Shown: one piece after another, positions 1 through 8,265 of the stretch
Position numbering within the stretch: the first letter of the stretch is position 1
How the letters are laid out: each line of letters begins with the position of its first letter
Source of the DNA: Sphingorhabdus sp. EL138
Lineage (GTDB): Bacteria; Pseudomonadota; Alphaproteobacteria; Sphingomonadales; Sphingomonadaceae
DNA length: 64,000 nt
Assembly (NCBI RefSeq): GCF_900258045.1
Contig: NZ_OGVD01000004.1
Location: 1,488,001-1,552,000 of the forward strand
Direction of reading: 5' to 3'
Notes under the pieces: model-generated
What the model was told of the DNA's origin: nothing
Seen by the model: the letters and a program-made list of their open reading frames with translations, nothing else
The model's database searches: none
Made by a program: the position numbers and the translations under genes

Positions 1-209
1 TCGAAGCCATCTTTGTCCGGCAGATGCTGTCAACCATGCGCACAGCATCGTTGGGCGAAGGTTTATTTGATGGTCAGGGCACCGAACAGTTTCGAGATAT
101 GCAGGATAGCATGCTCGCTCAGAACATGGCTGACAAAGGCGTTTTCGGCGTCGCCGAATTGCTGACACGTCACGTCCAAAATAACGGATCGGAGAAAAAT
201 AATGTCTGA
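1..209 (+). CDS. flgJ: FlgJ-type rod-binding protein, C-terminal end (partial)
   Basis: The reading frame is already open at the left edge (codons in phase from base 3) and ends with TGA at 207-209. The visible 68 residues contain FVRQMLSTMR and QFRDMQDSMLAQNMADKG, which fit the rod-binding domain of FlgJ, the periplasmic protein that caps the growing flagellar rod. No muramidase domain follows, as in the short FlgJ form common in alphaproteobacteria. It overlaps flgK by 8 bases, which suggests translational coupling in one flagellar operon. The product is inferred from the C-terminal part only, but the position before flgK supports it. Confidence 0.8.
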   Translation, partial: EAIFVRQMLSTMRTASLGEGLFDGQGTEQFRDMQDSMLAQNMADKGVFGVAELLTRHVQNNGSEKNNV

Positions 210-1533
210 TCTGCTATCTATCGGACGTTCCGCACTGCGCGTTAACAGCCGTGCCCTGGAAGTCGTCGGATCCAACATCGCCAATGCCGAAAACCCTGAC
301 TATGTACGCCGGTCGTTAAATGTCGGTGACACCACCAACTATGGAAACACCAATCCGATATATACCAACTATACCGGCGTTGGCGGCGTCGCCATAAATG
401 GCGTTGTCCGCGCCAGCGACCAGTTTCTGGAAGCGGCCACCCGGCAAACCGGTGCCGACCGCGTCAGGACCGAAGTCATGGTGCAATGGCTCGACCAAGG
501 AGAGATCGCGCTGGCCAATAACCAGTCGGATATTGGTAGCCAGCTGACCGAGCTCTTTGGCAGTGCCGAAGAGCTGTCTGCCGTACCATTCGAACCCGCA
601 CTTCGGGGCCAGTTTCTAGGCGATATCGAAGATACGGTAGCCCGGTTCAACCAGACTGCGTCGAACCTTTCGACCACCACAACATTGATGAACGGTGCCG
701 CAGCACAAGAAACATCCGAGTTGAATGCAGCCTTGGCCCAGCTTGCCGAGGTCAACGAGAAATTGCGCCCCACTCAGCCGGGCACATCACAGCAGGTCGC
801 TCTTTTGGATCAGCGTGATGCCGCCTTAACCGTGATTACCGAGAAGCTGGATGTCGAGATCAGCTTCGGCGAAAATGGGCTCGTTGACATTACGCGCAGC
901 GGCGCGAGTCTTGTCGACTATGATAACGTCAGTCCCGTGACATTCGTCGCCAACGCTGGCGGAGCATTTGACATTGAGGTTGGCGGAGCCACTCAGCCGT
1001 CGCCAACCAATGGAACATTGGGGGGCCTCCACCGTGCGCAAACCGACATTGCGGCAGTATCGACCAACCTCGATGCGCTGGCTGTGCAATTTGCCAATGA
1101 ACTTAACGGCTGGCAGGCCAATGGCCGAACCGATGCCGGAGCGGTCGGTGCAGCCATTGTTTCACATGGCGGCACTGCTGCAAGTCTCTCGACCACAGGA
1201 TTGACTGCCAATGATCTGGCCCTGGCATCGCCCGCCGGAGTGGCCAATGGCAACATATTGGCCTTTGTAGACTTACGCACACCGACCGGCACAGAACAGC
1301 AATATGAGGGACTTGTCCTCGGACAGGCCCAAAATCTGCTGTCCGCGCGCAGCGAAAGTGACGCTGCAACGGCCTTTGACCAAGCGACGCGCGAGTCACG
1401 CAACCGGGTTTCCAGCGTGGATCTGGACCGTGAAGCAGCGGATCTTATCCGGCTGCAACAATCTTATGAGGCATCGGCCCGGATTATCCAGGTCGCTCGT
1501 GAGACCGTTCAATCCGTATTGGCAATTTTTTAA
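202..1533 (+). CDS. flgK: Flagellar hook-associated protein 1 (hook-filament junction)
   Basis: This 443-residue protein has the usual two ends of flagellar axial proteins: an N-terminal rod-type motif at about residues 8-30 (ALRVNSRALEVVGSNIANAENPDYVRR) and a C-terminal coiled-coil segment with SSVDLDREAADLIRLQQSYEASA at about 403-425. These ends pair in the assembled filament; the middle forms the exposed domain. FlgK joins the hook to the filament outside the cell. The length is at the short end for the family. The ATG lies inside the end of flgJ, and flgL follows after 36 bases, the standard flgK-flgL order. Confidence 0.93.
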   Translation: MSDLLSIGRSALRVNSRALEVVGSNIANAENPDYVRRSLNVGDTTNYGNTNPIYTNYTGVGGVAINGVVRASDQFLEAATRQTGADRVRTEVMVQWLDQGEIALANNQSDIGSQLTELFGSAEELSAVPFEPALRGQFLGDIEDTVARFNQTASNLSTTTTLMNGAAAQETSELNAALAQLAEVNEKLRPTQPGTSQQVALLDQRDAALTVITEKLDVEISFGENGLVDITRSGASLVDYDNVSPVTFVANAGGAFDIEVGGATQPSPTNGTLGGLHRAQTDIAAVSTNLDALAVQFANELNGWQANGRTDAGAVGAAIVSHGGTAASLSTTGLTANDLALASPAGVANGNILAFVDLRTPTGTEQQYEGLVLGQAQNLLSARSESDAATAFDQATRESRNRVSSVDLDREAADLIRLQQSYEASARIIQVARETVQSVLAIF

Positions 1534-1569
1534 TGAGGCGCTGAATCAGGCGCGCCTAGGGGGTACATA

Positions 1570-2418
1570 ATGGAATCTATCAACCGCACCAGACCAGCGG
1601 ATGCCATTCAAAGGCAAGCTGACCTATCTGAATTGATCGCCCGGACACAGGATTCAATTGCGACAGGCATTAAGTTCAACCGTCCATCCGAGGCGCCCTC
1701 CAGCTGGCTGGAAATATCCAGCATCAGCAGACAATCGACAATCGAGGATAGCTGGTCGAGCAATATTGGCCGCGCACGCATATTGGCACAGCAAGCAGAA
1801 TCGACCATCGATACCATGTCCAACGGCACAACCCGTATCCGGGAGCTGATGGTGCTGGCCAACAATGATACGCTGGCGCCGCAAGACCGCGAAATAATCG
1901 CTCTGGAACTGGAAAGCTTTCAGGAACAGTTTAACCAGCTGACGCAGGTTAAAGACAATTATGGCGGCGACCTGTTCTACTCGGGTAACCCGATTCAGAT
2001 GCGTATTGATGCTAATGCTCTGGTCACGCCAACGCCGACGCTGGACGATGTGTCCGGCAGTGTTGATATTGGCGGCGGCGCGACCGAAAGCCTGGACACG
2101 ATATTGACAAACATGATTGACGCGGTTCGTAGCGGAACGCCCACAGAACGCGGTGAACAGCTGGATCGTGCCAAATCGCTGACTGATCATTTCTCTGCGC
2201 TGCTCGGTCGTCAGGGTCTGACCATCAATCGGCTGGATGAACAGGGTTTGAGGCTACAGGAATCTGGAATCAATACATCGGAGCGGCGCAAGGCGCTTGA
2301 AAATACCGACATTGCCGAGGCCATATCCCAGGCGCAATCACTACTGATCAACTTGGAAGCAGCTCAACGGGTCTATGCCCAGACAGCTAATAATTCCTTG
2401 ATTCAGCTTATTGGCTAA
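1570..2418 (+). CDS. flgL: Flagellar hook-associated protein 3 (flagellin-like)
   Basis: A 282-residue flagellin-family protein. The N-terminal half is helical and carries SSISRQSTIEDSWSSNIGRA and the flagellin-like stretch STIDTMSNGTTRIRELMVLAN (about residues 80-100). The C-terminal segment has TDIAEAISQAQSLLINLEAA (about 250-269), the FlgL/flagellin D0-D1 helix. Position directly after flgK favours FlgL over a flagellin; flagellins are usually encoded elsewhere and have longer conserved ends. It should form the second junction ring between hook and filament. A weak terminator-like hairpin lies 25 bases after its stop. Confidence 0.88.
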   Translation: MESINRTRPADAIQRQADLSELIARTQDSIATGIKFNRPSEAPSSWLEISSISRQSTIEDSWSSNIGRARILAQQAESTIDTMSNGTTRIRELMVLANNDTLAPQDREIIALELESFQEQFNQLTQVKDNYGGDLFYSGNPIQMRIDANALVTPTPTLDDVSGSVDIGGGATESLDTILTNMIDAVRSGTPTERGEQLDRAKSLTDHFSALLGRQGLTINRLDEQGLRLQESGINTSERRKALENTDIAEAISQAQSLLINLEAAQRVYAQTANNSLIQLIG

Positions 2419-2442
2419 CCGTACCAAATCATCACTATCCCG

Positions 2443-2462
2443 CCCTTAACCATAAGGGTTTT
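2443..2462 (+). terminator. Probable terminator of the flgK-flgL operon
   Basis: CCCTTA (2443-2448) and TAAGGG (2453-2458) form a six-pair stem with loop ACCA, followed by TTTT. It lies in the 129-base gap between flgL and motA, so motAB probably has its own promoter. The stem is short, so termination may be partial. Confidence 0.5.
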
Positions 2463-2547
2463 CGACCGTCCATCAATATGATGATCGTCCCTTTGCCCAT
2501 GGGCTTGCGGACAAATTTAAACGGACCTGTGGATTGGAAATAACGTT

Positions 2548-3411
2548 ATGTTCGCTGGAATTGGTATTGTTGTCCTGCTTGTCATGGTATTTGGCGTCTT
2601 CCTGGTGTCCGGTGGTGATCTGGGTGTGGTTGTCGCCGCTCTGCCAGTCGAAATGGGCATTATTGGCGGCTCAGCGGTCGGCGCGCTCATCATCGGCAAT
2701 AGCGGCGCGCAACTCAAAGCACTAATGGGAGGCTTTGGAAAAGTCTTTAAGGGCCCGACCTACGTTAAACAGGATTTCATGGACTGCATCTTGCTTGTCT
2801 CCAAACTGACAAAGATCCTGAAGAGTGAAGGGCCGGTCGCTCTGGAACCGCATATCGAAGATCCCAAAGCATCCCCGATATTCAGCGAATATCCCAAGCT
2901 GCTAAAAGATGATACACTGATCCACCTGATCGCTGACAGCCTCAGGCTTGTTGTCGTGTCTTCCGGTACGCTCGACCCTCATGCTGTTGAAGATGTCATG
3001 GACCAAGCGATCAAAACGCATCATCACGAAGCGATTGCGCCGGCCGATAATCTTCAGGGGCTGGCCGATGCCTTACCTGCGCTGGGTATTGTTGCCGCTG
3101 TTCTGGGTATCATCAAAGTCATGGGCTCGATCGATAAACCGCCGACCATATTGGGTGGTATGATTGGTTCTGCGCTCGTTGGAACCTTCCTTGGCGTTCT
3201 GCTGGCTTATGGCCTGGTTGGCCCGATGGCCAATCGTGCGCGCTCGGTCATCGAAAGCGATGCGAGCATTTATCATGTCGCTAAACAGCTGATCATCGCC
3301 AGTTTGCACGGCCATCCACAACCGCTGATCATTGAAGCGGCCCGCACCAGCCTGCAGCATGAAAACCAGCCGAGTTTCTCCGATGTATTTGATGCCATAA
3401 GGGCAAAATAA
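2548..3411 (+). CDS. motA: Flagellar motor stator protein MotA
   Basis: 287 residues with four predicted membrane segments: two close together at the N-terminus (GIVVLLVMVFGVFLVSG and the glycine-rich stretch after it) and two near residues 175-195 and 205-230 (ALPALGIVAAVLGIIKVMG and IGSALVGTFLGVLLAYGLVG). The large cytoplasmic loop between them normally contacts FliG. MotA and MotB form the proton channel that drives flagellar rotation. The length and topology are those of the long MotA form typical of Proteobacteria. Only three bases separate its stop from the motB start. Confidence 0.94.
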   Translation: MFAGIGIVVLLVMVFGVFLVSGGDLGVVVAALPVEMGIIGGSAVGALIIGNSGAQLKALMGGFGKVFKGPTYVKQDFMDCILLVSKLTKILKSEGPVALEPHIEDPKASPIFSEYPKLLKDDTLIHLIADSLRLVVVSSGTLDPHAVEDVMDQAIKTHHHEAIAPADNLQGLADALPALGIVAAVLGIIKVMGSIDKPPTILGGMIGSALVGTFLGVLLAYGLVGPMANRARSVIESDASIYHVAKQLIIASLHGHPQPLIIEAARTSLQHENQPSFSDVFDAIRAK

Positions 3412-3414
3412 ACC

Positions 3415-4284
3415 ATGGCCAAGAAAGCAGCACCGGAGCCGGTTCAACCCATCATCGTCAAAAAGATCATCATGGAAGACCATGGCGGTCATCACGGCGG
3501 CGCATGGAAAGTTGCCTATGCCGACTTTGTGACGGCGATGATGGCATTCTTTCTGCTAATGTGGTTGCTTGGTGCGACCGAAGAGAAACAGCGCAAGGGT
3601 ATTGCTGACTATTTCGCGCCGACGCTTGCCCAGGTAAAGCGCGATAGCGCGGGCGGCAAAGGGATGTTTGGCGGCTCTTCCGTTACTGATCCTGACAAAT
3701 ATCCTCATAAGAAAGCGAAAAACGTCGGAGACCAGTCAGTCGCAATTCCGCGCCCGCCTGCTGACAATCCGTCTGATACCAAAGGTAAATTTGAAGGTGC
3801 GAAATCGGAAGCCAAATCCCTTACCGCAAGAGAATTTGAAAAGCGCATCCGTGAGCAGTTGAAGAACGATCCCGGGAATCTGAAGCTTCTGTCAAACGTT
3901 CGATTTACCGATACAGCAGAAGGTCTGCGCATCGATATTATCGATGAAGCTGATTTCAGCATGTTTGCGCTGGCAACCGATAATCTGAAATCGAAGGCGG
4001 CAGACCTTATAGGGGAAGTCGCAAAGATCATCGATACTGTCGATAACGAACTGATCATCAGGGGGCATACAGACAGTCTACCCTATGCCAGCGGACAAAG
4101 CATGAATAACTGGCTGCTGTCGTCAGCCAGGGCAGAAGCCACCCGGCAGGAACTGGTCAAAAGAGGCGTGGCGATGAGTCGTATGGCCCGTATTGAGGGC
4201 GTTGCGGATACAGAGCCCTATAATCCCGCAGAGCCTATGGATGACCGGAACAGGCGCATATCCATAACGATGAAAACCAAATAA
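3415..4284 (+). CDS. motB: Flagellar motor stator protein MotB
   Basis: 289 residues. A short cytoplasmic N-terminus rich in His and Gly precedes one membrane helix (AYADFVTAMMAFFLLMWLLG, about residues 38-57). Its aspartate in ADF is the proton-binding residue known in MotB. The C-terminal half is an OmpA-like peptidoglycan-binding domain with LIIRGHTDSLPY (about 215-226) and NRRISI at the end. MotB anchors MotA to the cell wall. It is translated right after motA and the pair ends with a strong inverted repeat at 4340-4363. Confidence 0.95.
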   Translation: MAKKAAPEPVQPIIVKKIIMEDHGGHHGGAWKVAYADFVTAMMAFFLLMWLLGATEEKQRKGIADYFAPTLAQVKRDSAGGKGMFGGSSVTDPDKYPHKKAKNVGDQSVAIPRPPADNPSDTKGKFEGAKSEAKSLTAREFEKRIREQLKNDPGNLKLLSNVRFTDTAEGLRIDIIDEADFSMFALATDNLKSKAADLIGEVAKIIDTVDNELIIRGHTDSLPYASGQSMNNWLLSSARAEATRQELVKRGVAMSRMARIEGVADTEPYNPAEPMDDRNRRISITMKTK

Positions 4285-4339
4285 AACGGTTATCATTTCT
4301 AGTGGACGCGCCCAATTAAAACCAATTTGGAAATAAAAT

Positions 4340-4363
4340 GGACCAATCTCCTCAGATTGGTCC
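4340..4363. terminator. Perfect 10-bp inverted repeat after motB
   Basis: GGACCAATCT (4340-4349) and AGATTGGTCC (4354-4363) form a perfect stem around CCTC, 56 bases after the motB stop. There is no T-run on the plus strand, so this is either a stabilising 3' end or a weak terminator. Confidence 0.45.
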
Positions 4364-4496
4364 GAAAATGAATTGCTATTCAGGTTCTGGCTGAAGATAC
4401 AAGTGATTGAAAGTGTAAAACCTTTCTCTCAAGGTCATCTCAGCCCCCGCAGGTTGCGACTTTGATAAACGTAGCGCACCTGGTCTGCGTTATAGT

Positions 4497-4528
4497 TTGG
4501 GTAGAGTGGTCTATGCCACTCTACCCAA
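4497..4528. repeat. Perfect 13-bp hairpin of unknown role
   Basis: TTGGGTAGAGTGG (4497-4509) pairs exactly with CCACTCTACCCAA (4516-4528) around a six-base loop. No T-tract follows on either strand and no gene end is close, so a simple terminator is unlikely. Confidence 0.5.
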
Positions 4529-4660
4529 TCGTCGTTTAGAGGCGCTGAAAAGCGTTCTGCACTCATGGCGTTGGCCACTTTGTGTGGCGGCCCTCTAGTA
4601 GCGAAGGTTACGCATGTATCTGCCCTATGCAAATCCTTGCCACTAACCAGCATCGCAAAC

Positions 4661-4695
4661 AAAAAGGGGACCGAGCTTCACGCTCAATCCCCTTT
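4661..4695 (-). terminator. Intrinsic terminator downstream of the GGDEF gene
   Basis: AAAGGGGA (4663-4670) pairs with TCCCCTTT (4688-4695), and an inner GAGC/GCTC stem (4673-4685) extends the hairpin. On the minus strand it is followed by TTTTTG, as expected for a terminator of sthA-GGDEF transcription. Confidence 0.7.
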
Positions 4696-4815
4696 CCCTA
4701 GTCGCTCCGAAAGCATGTCGTTGGACTTATGAAACCTCTTCCCGACTTCCGAGTCATGACCCGGCACCGCGAAGCCGGAACGCAGTTGAAATCGCTGCGC
4801 CCCCAAGCTCCACAA
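4663..4815 (-). ncRNA. Candidate structured small RNA or structured 3' end with terminator
   Basis: Read on the minus strand, the stretch directly after the diguanylate cyclase stop contains consecutive small stems: CGCAG/CTGCG (4781-4799), CCGGC/GCCGG (4761-4778) and GACT/AGTC with a four-base loop (4744-4755). It ends in a strong intrinsic terminator (4663-4695) followed by a T-run on that strand. This could be a separate small RNA or a 3' untranslated region that yields one. I do not recognise an RNA family. There is no expression evidence, so the call is tentative. Confidence 0.3.
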
Positions 4816-4817
4816 AA

Positions 4818-5903
4818 CTATAGATCATTGGCATATGTCAGAACGTTGTTTCGACCACGGGATTTGGCTTCATAAAGCGCCAGATCCGCTTTTCTGAGAA
4901 GTGAACGCTTTGAATCAGAGTCCAGACACTCCGCCACACCGGCCGAGAAGGTTACCTTGCCCAAAGCATTACCGGACTCCAGATCGACCAGCTCACGGCG
5001 CGCCAATCCTTCACGGCACTCATCGACCAACCGGCAAACCTCTTCGATACCATGATCTTCGAAGATAACAGCGAATTCTTCACCGCCATAACGAGATGTA
5101 TGGCATTTGCTGTTTGTAAGAGATGACAGTTCATCCGCTACCAGCTTCAGCACCCGGTCGCCGCATTCATGACCAAAAGCATCGTTTATCTTCTTGAAGT
5201 GATCAATGTCGATAAATGCCAAAACCAATGGTTGTCCGTCTTCGATCAGCTTTTCCAATACTTCATCCAACGTCCGTTCAAATTTCCGGCGGTTTGGAAG
5301 TTTTGTCAGCTGATCAAAGTCGGCCTCGTTTCTGGCCTGCTCCAGTTCGTTCTGCAAACTGGCCAGCTTTTTATTTGTTTCGGTGATCTGCTCCCGGTTT
5401 TCCCGTGTCGATTCAACCATCAACTTCGATAGATCCAGTAGCTTTTGAATGGCAATGTCAACATCGCCCGAGCGTGCCCGGATACTATCCGCCTGCTCGA
5501 TCATGTTATTTTCACATTCGATCGCATTTTTATTACCATCGTCAATGGTCTGCGTCGTCGCGCGAATATGTTGAATCGCTTCCATGAGGATCTTGTCGAT
5601 CTGCACCCCGATATCGGAGCGCAAGTGTTTATCATGCAGTTCCTGAGCCGCGGCGTTGTCAAGACGCCCCGCAGAAGACAAACCCACGATTTCGTTTTTC
5701 AGGCTGGTATTGCCGCCGCAAATATACTCCCATGCCAATTCCAGATTGGAGGAAGACAGCGTAAGATTATGCTGCCGGATGAAACTGGCGATGGCATAAA
5801 GTGGTGGCCGCTCGCCATTATCTTCTATGCAAACCGGGCATGTATCATCGCCATCATTGTCGCGGAAATAGCTGTCCAATATATTTTTGATATCTAGTTT
5901 CAC
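4818..5903 (-). CDS. GGDEF-domain diguanylate cyclase
   Basis: 361 residues, GTG start one base after the sthA stop. The C-terminal GGDEF domain (about residues 195-358) has the intact active site SRYGGEEF and the upstream DFDQLTKLPNRRKF and FIDIDHFKKINDAFGH motifs, so it should make cyclic di-GMP. The product-inhibition site (RxxD before the active loop) is not conserved: the aligned positions read NSKC. The N-terminal half is soluble and mostly helical, with a CPVC pair near residue 22 and a coiled coil at about 150-195; no known sensor domain is recognised. Tight linkage to sthA hints at control by redox state, which is inference. Confidence 0.88.
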   Translation of the reverse strand: MKLDIKNILDSYFRDNDGDDTCPVCIEDNGERPPLYAIASFIRQHNLTLSSSNLELAWEYICGGNTSLKNEIVGLSSAGRLDNAAAQELHDKHLRSDIGVQIDKILMEAIQHIRATTQTIDDGNKNAIECENNMIEQADSIRARSGDVDIAIQKLLDLSKLMVESTRENREQITETNKKLASLQNELEQARNEADFDQLTKLPNRRKFERTLDEVLEKLIEDGQPLVLAFIDIDHFKKINDAFGHECGDRVLKLVADELSSLTNSKCHTSRYGGEEFAVIFEDHGIEEVCRLVDECREGLARRELVDLESGNALGKVTFSAGVAECLDSDSKRSLLRKADLALYEAKSRGRNNVLTYANDL

Positions 5904-5904
5904 T

Positions 5905-7326
5905 TCATGCTCTCAATCTTGGTTGTGGCATCCGGTTGTACGCATCCAGTGCGGCAACCTTGTAGGCCTCGGCTAGTGTTGGAAAATTAAAAACGGTGTC
6001 GGACAGGTAGTCTATGCCACCATCCAGGTTGAGAACGGCTTGGCCGATATGGATCAATTCCGTCGCGCCTTCACCGACAATATGCACGCCCAATAGCTTG
6101 CGATCGTTCAGGTCGAAAATACATTTCAAAAGACCTTTGCAATCGCCCAATATATGTCCGCGTGATGTTTCCTGGAATCGGGCTATGCCGATTTCAACCT
6201 GCAGACCCTTGGCGCGCGCCTCATCTTCGGAAAGACCGATACTGGCGATTTCCGGGATAGAATAGATGCCGAGCGGAAAGCTATGTTCCGAACAATGGAT
6301 TGGATGATTGAACGCGTGACAAGCGGCCAGCCGGCCCTGCTCCATCGATGTTGATGCCAGCGCCGGAAAACCGATTATGTCGCCGGCTGCATAGATATGG
6401 GGCTGTGACGTTTGCAGCGTTTTTTCATCTACCGTCAACCGCCCCCGATTATCAGCTTCTACTCCAATTTTTTCCAGACCAAGCTTGTCTACAGCGCCAA
6501 CGCGGCCAGCGGTGAAAAGCAACATTTCCGAACGAAGCCGCCTACCGTCATCAAGCTCTACGTGCGGACTGTCATTTTCATCCAGTTCGATGTTCTTGAT
6601 CGACCGACCTAGCCGAAGGCTGATACCCCGCTCTGAGAGCTGATGAGTGAAATTTGAGATGATATCGCGATCAATAAATTCCAGTATGTTTTCACGCGCT
6701 TCTACAACGGTGACCGGAATTTCCAACGTCGAGAATATGGTTGCATATTCAAGCCCAATGACTCCGCCGCCGACAACAATAATGGATTTTGGCATCGGCA
6801 TGTTTGCAGCAATGGAATCGCTGTCAACAACGCTAGAGCCATTGAAAGGAATGTGCTTCGGTCGGAACGGTTTCGTTCCCACTGCGATAAGAAATTTTTC
6901 TGCAGTGACCGAAAAGCTTGTTCGCTTTCCCTGAACCGACTGCGATACTGCCAGTTTGTGAGGGCCGGTAAATTTTGCACGACCGTTCAGCGTTTCAATG
7001 TTGTTGCGGGATAGCTGACTGTCGATCACCTCGACTTCATCACCCAAGGTTGTCGACAACCGTGAAGCAATGGATTTGCGCGTTACATCCGGACCGTTCC
7101 GCTGACGGCCCGATTTAAAATATTGATCGCGCCATCCGGTAACCGACAGAACCGACTCCCGGATTGTTTTCGATGGCAACGTCCCTGTGTGAACAGACAC
7201 CCCGCCAATCTTCTTTTGATCATCTACTATGGCAACTGATTTTCCCAGCTTGGACGCCTGGATTGCTGCCCTGCGCCCGGCCGGACCACCCCCGATTACC
7301 ACGAAATCATAGTCAAAATTGGTCAT
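5905..7326 (-). CDS. sthA: Soluble pyridine nucleotide transhydrogenase
   Basis: 473 residues, a flavoprotein of the pyridine nucleotide-disulfide oxidoreductase class I family. FAD binding: VIGGGPAGRRAAIQASKLG near residue 10. NAD(P) binding: VVGGGVIGLEYATIFSTL near 183. The redox-active cysteine pair of lipoamide dehydrogenase and glutathione reductase is missing (the region reads GGVSVHTGTLPSKT), which fits SthA/UdhA, the enzyme that moves electrons between NADPH and NAD+. The C-terminal dimerisation domain is complete. AAAGGGAAATAG precedes the ATG. A GGDEF gene follows with a one-base gap. Confidence 0.88.
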   Translation of the reverse strand: MTNFDYDFVVIGGGPAGRRAAIQASKLGKSVAIVDDQKKIGGVSVHTGTLPSKTIRESVLSVTGWRDQYFKSGRQRNGPDVTRKSIASRLSTTLGDEVEVIDSQLSRNNIETLNGRAKFTGPHKLAVSQSVQGKRTSFSVTAEKFLIAVGTKPFRPKHIPFNGSSVVDSDSIAANMPMPKSIIVVGGGVIGLEYATIFSTLEIPVTVVEARENILEFIDRDIISNFTHQLSERGISLRLGRSIKNIELDENDSPHVELDDGRRLRSEMLLFTAGRVGAVDKLGLEKIGVEADNRGRLTVDEKTLQTSQPHIYAAGDIIGFPALASTSMEQGRLAACHAFNHPIHCSEHSFPLGIYSIPEIASIGLSEDEARAKGLQVEIGIARFQETSRGHILGDCKGLLKCIFDLNDRKLLGVHIVGEGATELIHIGQAVLNLDGGIDYLSDTVFNFPTLAEAYKVAALDAYNRMPQPRLRA

Positions 7327-7652
7327 CTATTTCCCTTTCGTGTCATGGTTAACGGTGACAAAGAGAAACATTAAACCCCAAGGGGTAATATCAGTGATGT
7401 TATTGAAAAACGCATATGCGCAGGTTTGTCAGCTGGTGAGCGATTCGCGGGAATGATGCATCAATTTGGGACATATCCTAACAAATTACACGCCTGTGTC
7501 ATAAGTCTGTAATTTTTGTTGAAACTGCAGCCAGTTGTGATTATTGGACTTTGATTTAACGGCTGTAACCTTTCTCGGCATTCGTGCGAATTAGGAAACA
7601 GGTCTTTAAAAAGCACCATTTTTATCGCCAAGGAAAGGCGCTGTCGATCAAC
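7327..7652. other. Intergenic region upstream of sthA and a small gene
   Basis: A divergent control region of 326 bases. It should hold the sthA promoter (minus strand) and that of the 55-residue gene. A short ACCCC/GGGGT repeat lies at 7374-7385, and AAATTACA (7483-7490) is inverted as TGTAATTT (7508-7515). No -35/-10 pair is clear enough to call. Confidence 0.4.
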
Positions 7653-7820
7653 ATGAGTAACCGCGAAATCGACATGCTCAGTCTAGTGACGCGGCTCGAA
7701 AAAATTCTTTCTGCTCTAGATGAAAACGGATATTCGATCGCAGCAATAAAAGTCGAAGAAGCAATCAACGCTCTTGAGCGGGCCCAGGAAGCTGAGGAAC
7801 AAAACGAAGAAAATTCCTAA
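7653..7820 (+). CDS. Small protein, paralogue of the one at 10.9 kb
   Basis: 55 residues from the ATG at 7653; a GTG at 7584 would add 23 residues. AGGAAAGG lies 14 bases before the chosen ATG, slightly far. The protein is soluble, helical and acidic at its end (EEQNEENS). Its core LVTRLEKILSALDENGYSIA...AIKVEEAINALE resembles the 52-residue protein at 10925-11083: about 14 of 32 positions are identical, including AIK..EAI..L. I know no family for it. The close match between two such short frames argues strongly that both are genes. Confidence 0.6.
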   Translation: MSNREIDMLSLVTRLEKILSALDENGYSIAAIKVEEAINALERAQEAEEQNEENS

Positions 7821-7829
7821 TCTTCGCTT

Positions 7830-8141
7830 CTACTGAATCTCATATATCATCAGCACACAGTTTTTAATCCGCTTCCTTGTTTCATCATCACAATCCCGGC
7901 GACTAATGTCCTGCAGCCATTCATCCCTGTCATTTCCACCTTCAGTATAGCCGCTCGATCGGATCTCGATCCGCCGATGGATTTTTGCGCTGGCATAGGC
8001 TGTTGCGGATGCGCCCGCTTTACCAACTTTGCCTTCTTCCGCTTTTACCGGTAGGAACAATGTAAGGATGAATATGGGAATGGCTGCCAGCTTTAGTTTA
8101 GCCAAGCTTGACGATGCCTTGGATGGGCCAGTGTCGAGCAT
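7830..8141 (-). CDS. Hypothetical protein with N-terminal signal or membrane segment
   Basis: 103 residues from the ATG at 8141, which has AGAGAGG just ahead; a TTG at 8162 in the same frame is less likely. A hydrophobic stretch (LAAIPIFILTLFLPVKAEEG, about residues 18-37) looks like a signal peptide with an Ala-type cleavage site. The mature part is small, rich in charge, and has two cysteines (RRDC and KNC) that could pair. It resembles no family I can name. It converges with the small gene ending at 7820. Confidence 0.5.
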   Translation of the reverse strand: MLDTGPSKASSSLAKLKLAAIPIFILTLFLPVKAEEGKVGKAGASATAYASAKIHRRIEIRSSGYTEGGNDRDEWLQDISRRDCDDETRKRIKNCVLMIYEIQ

Positions 8142-8265
8142 GCTGCCTCTCTCTGATACCAAATAAGTTCAGAGTCAGTAACGGCAATTGTAGCGCTATC
8201 TTAAGTCGCGGCGAAAAACCCGTCAGAGTTCCTGTCCGCAAACATCAGGTGTGAATATGCAGGTA

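Larger units (their letters stand above)
4285..4817. other. Gene-free region rich in hairpins
   Basis: No convincing gene is seen in these 533 bases. A 75-codon minus-strand frame (4435-4662) has no family resemblance and runs through a perfect hairpin, so I do not call it. The stretch holds three strong inverted repeats at 4340-4363, 4497-4528 and 4663-4695, plus further small stems at 4744-4799. Each is listed separately. Confidence 0.7.

Noticed and set aside
1654-2190. 178-codon frame opposite flgL
   Set aside because: flgL is certain on the plus strand, and this frame lacks family features or a start signal.
4435-4662. 75-codon minus-strand frame in the hairpin-rich gap
   Set aside because: It reads through a perfect 13-pair hairpin, has no clear ribosome site and resembles no family.
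4663-4815. 6S RNA, tmRNA or SRP RNA identity for the candidate small RNA
   Set aside because: None of the conserved sequences of those RNAs could be found in the stretch on either strand.
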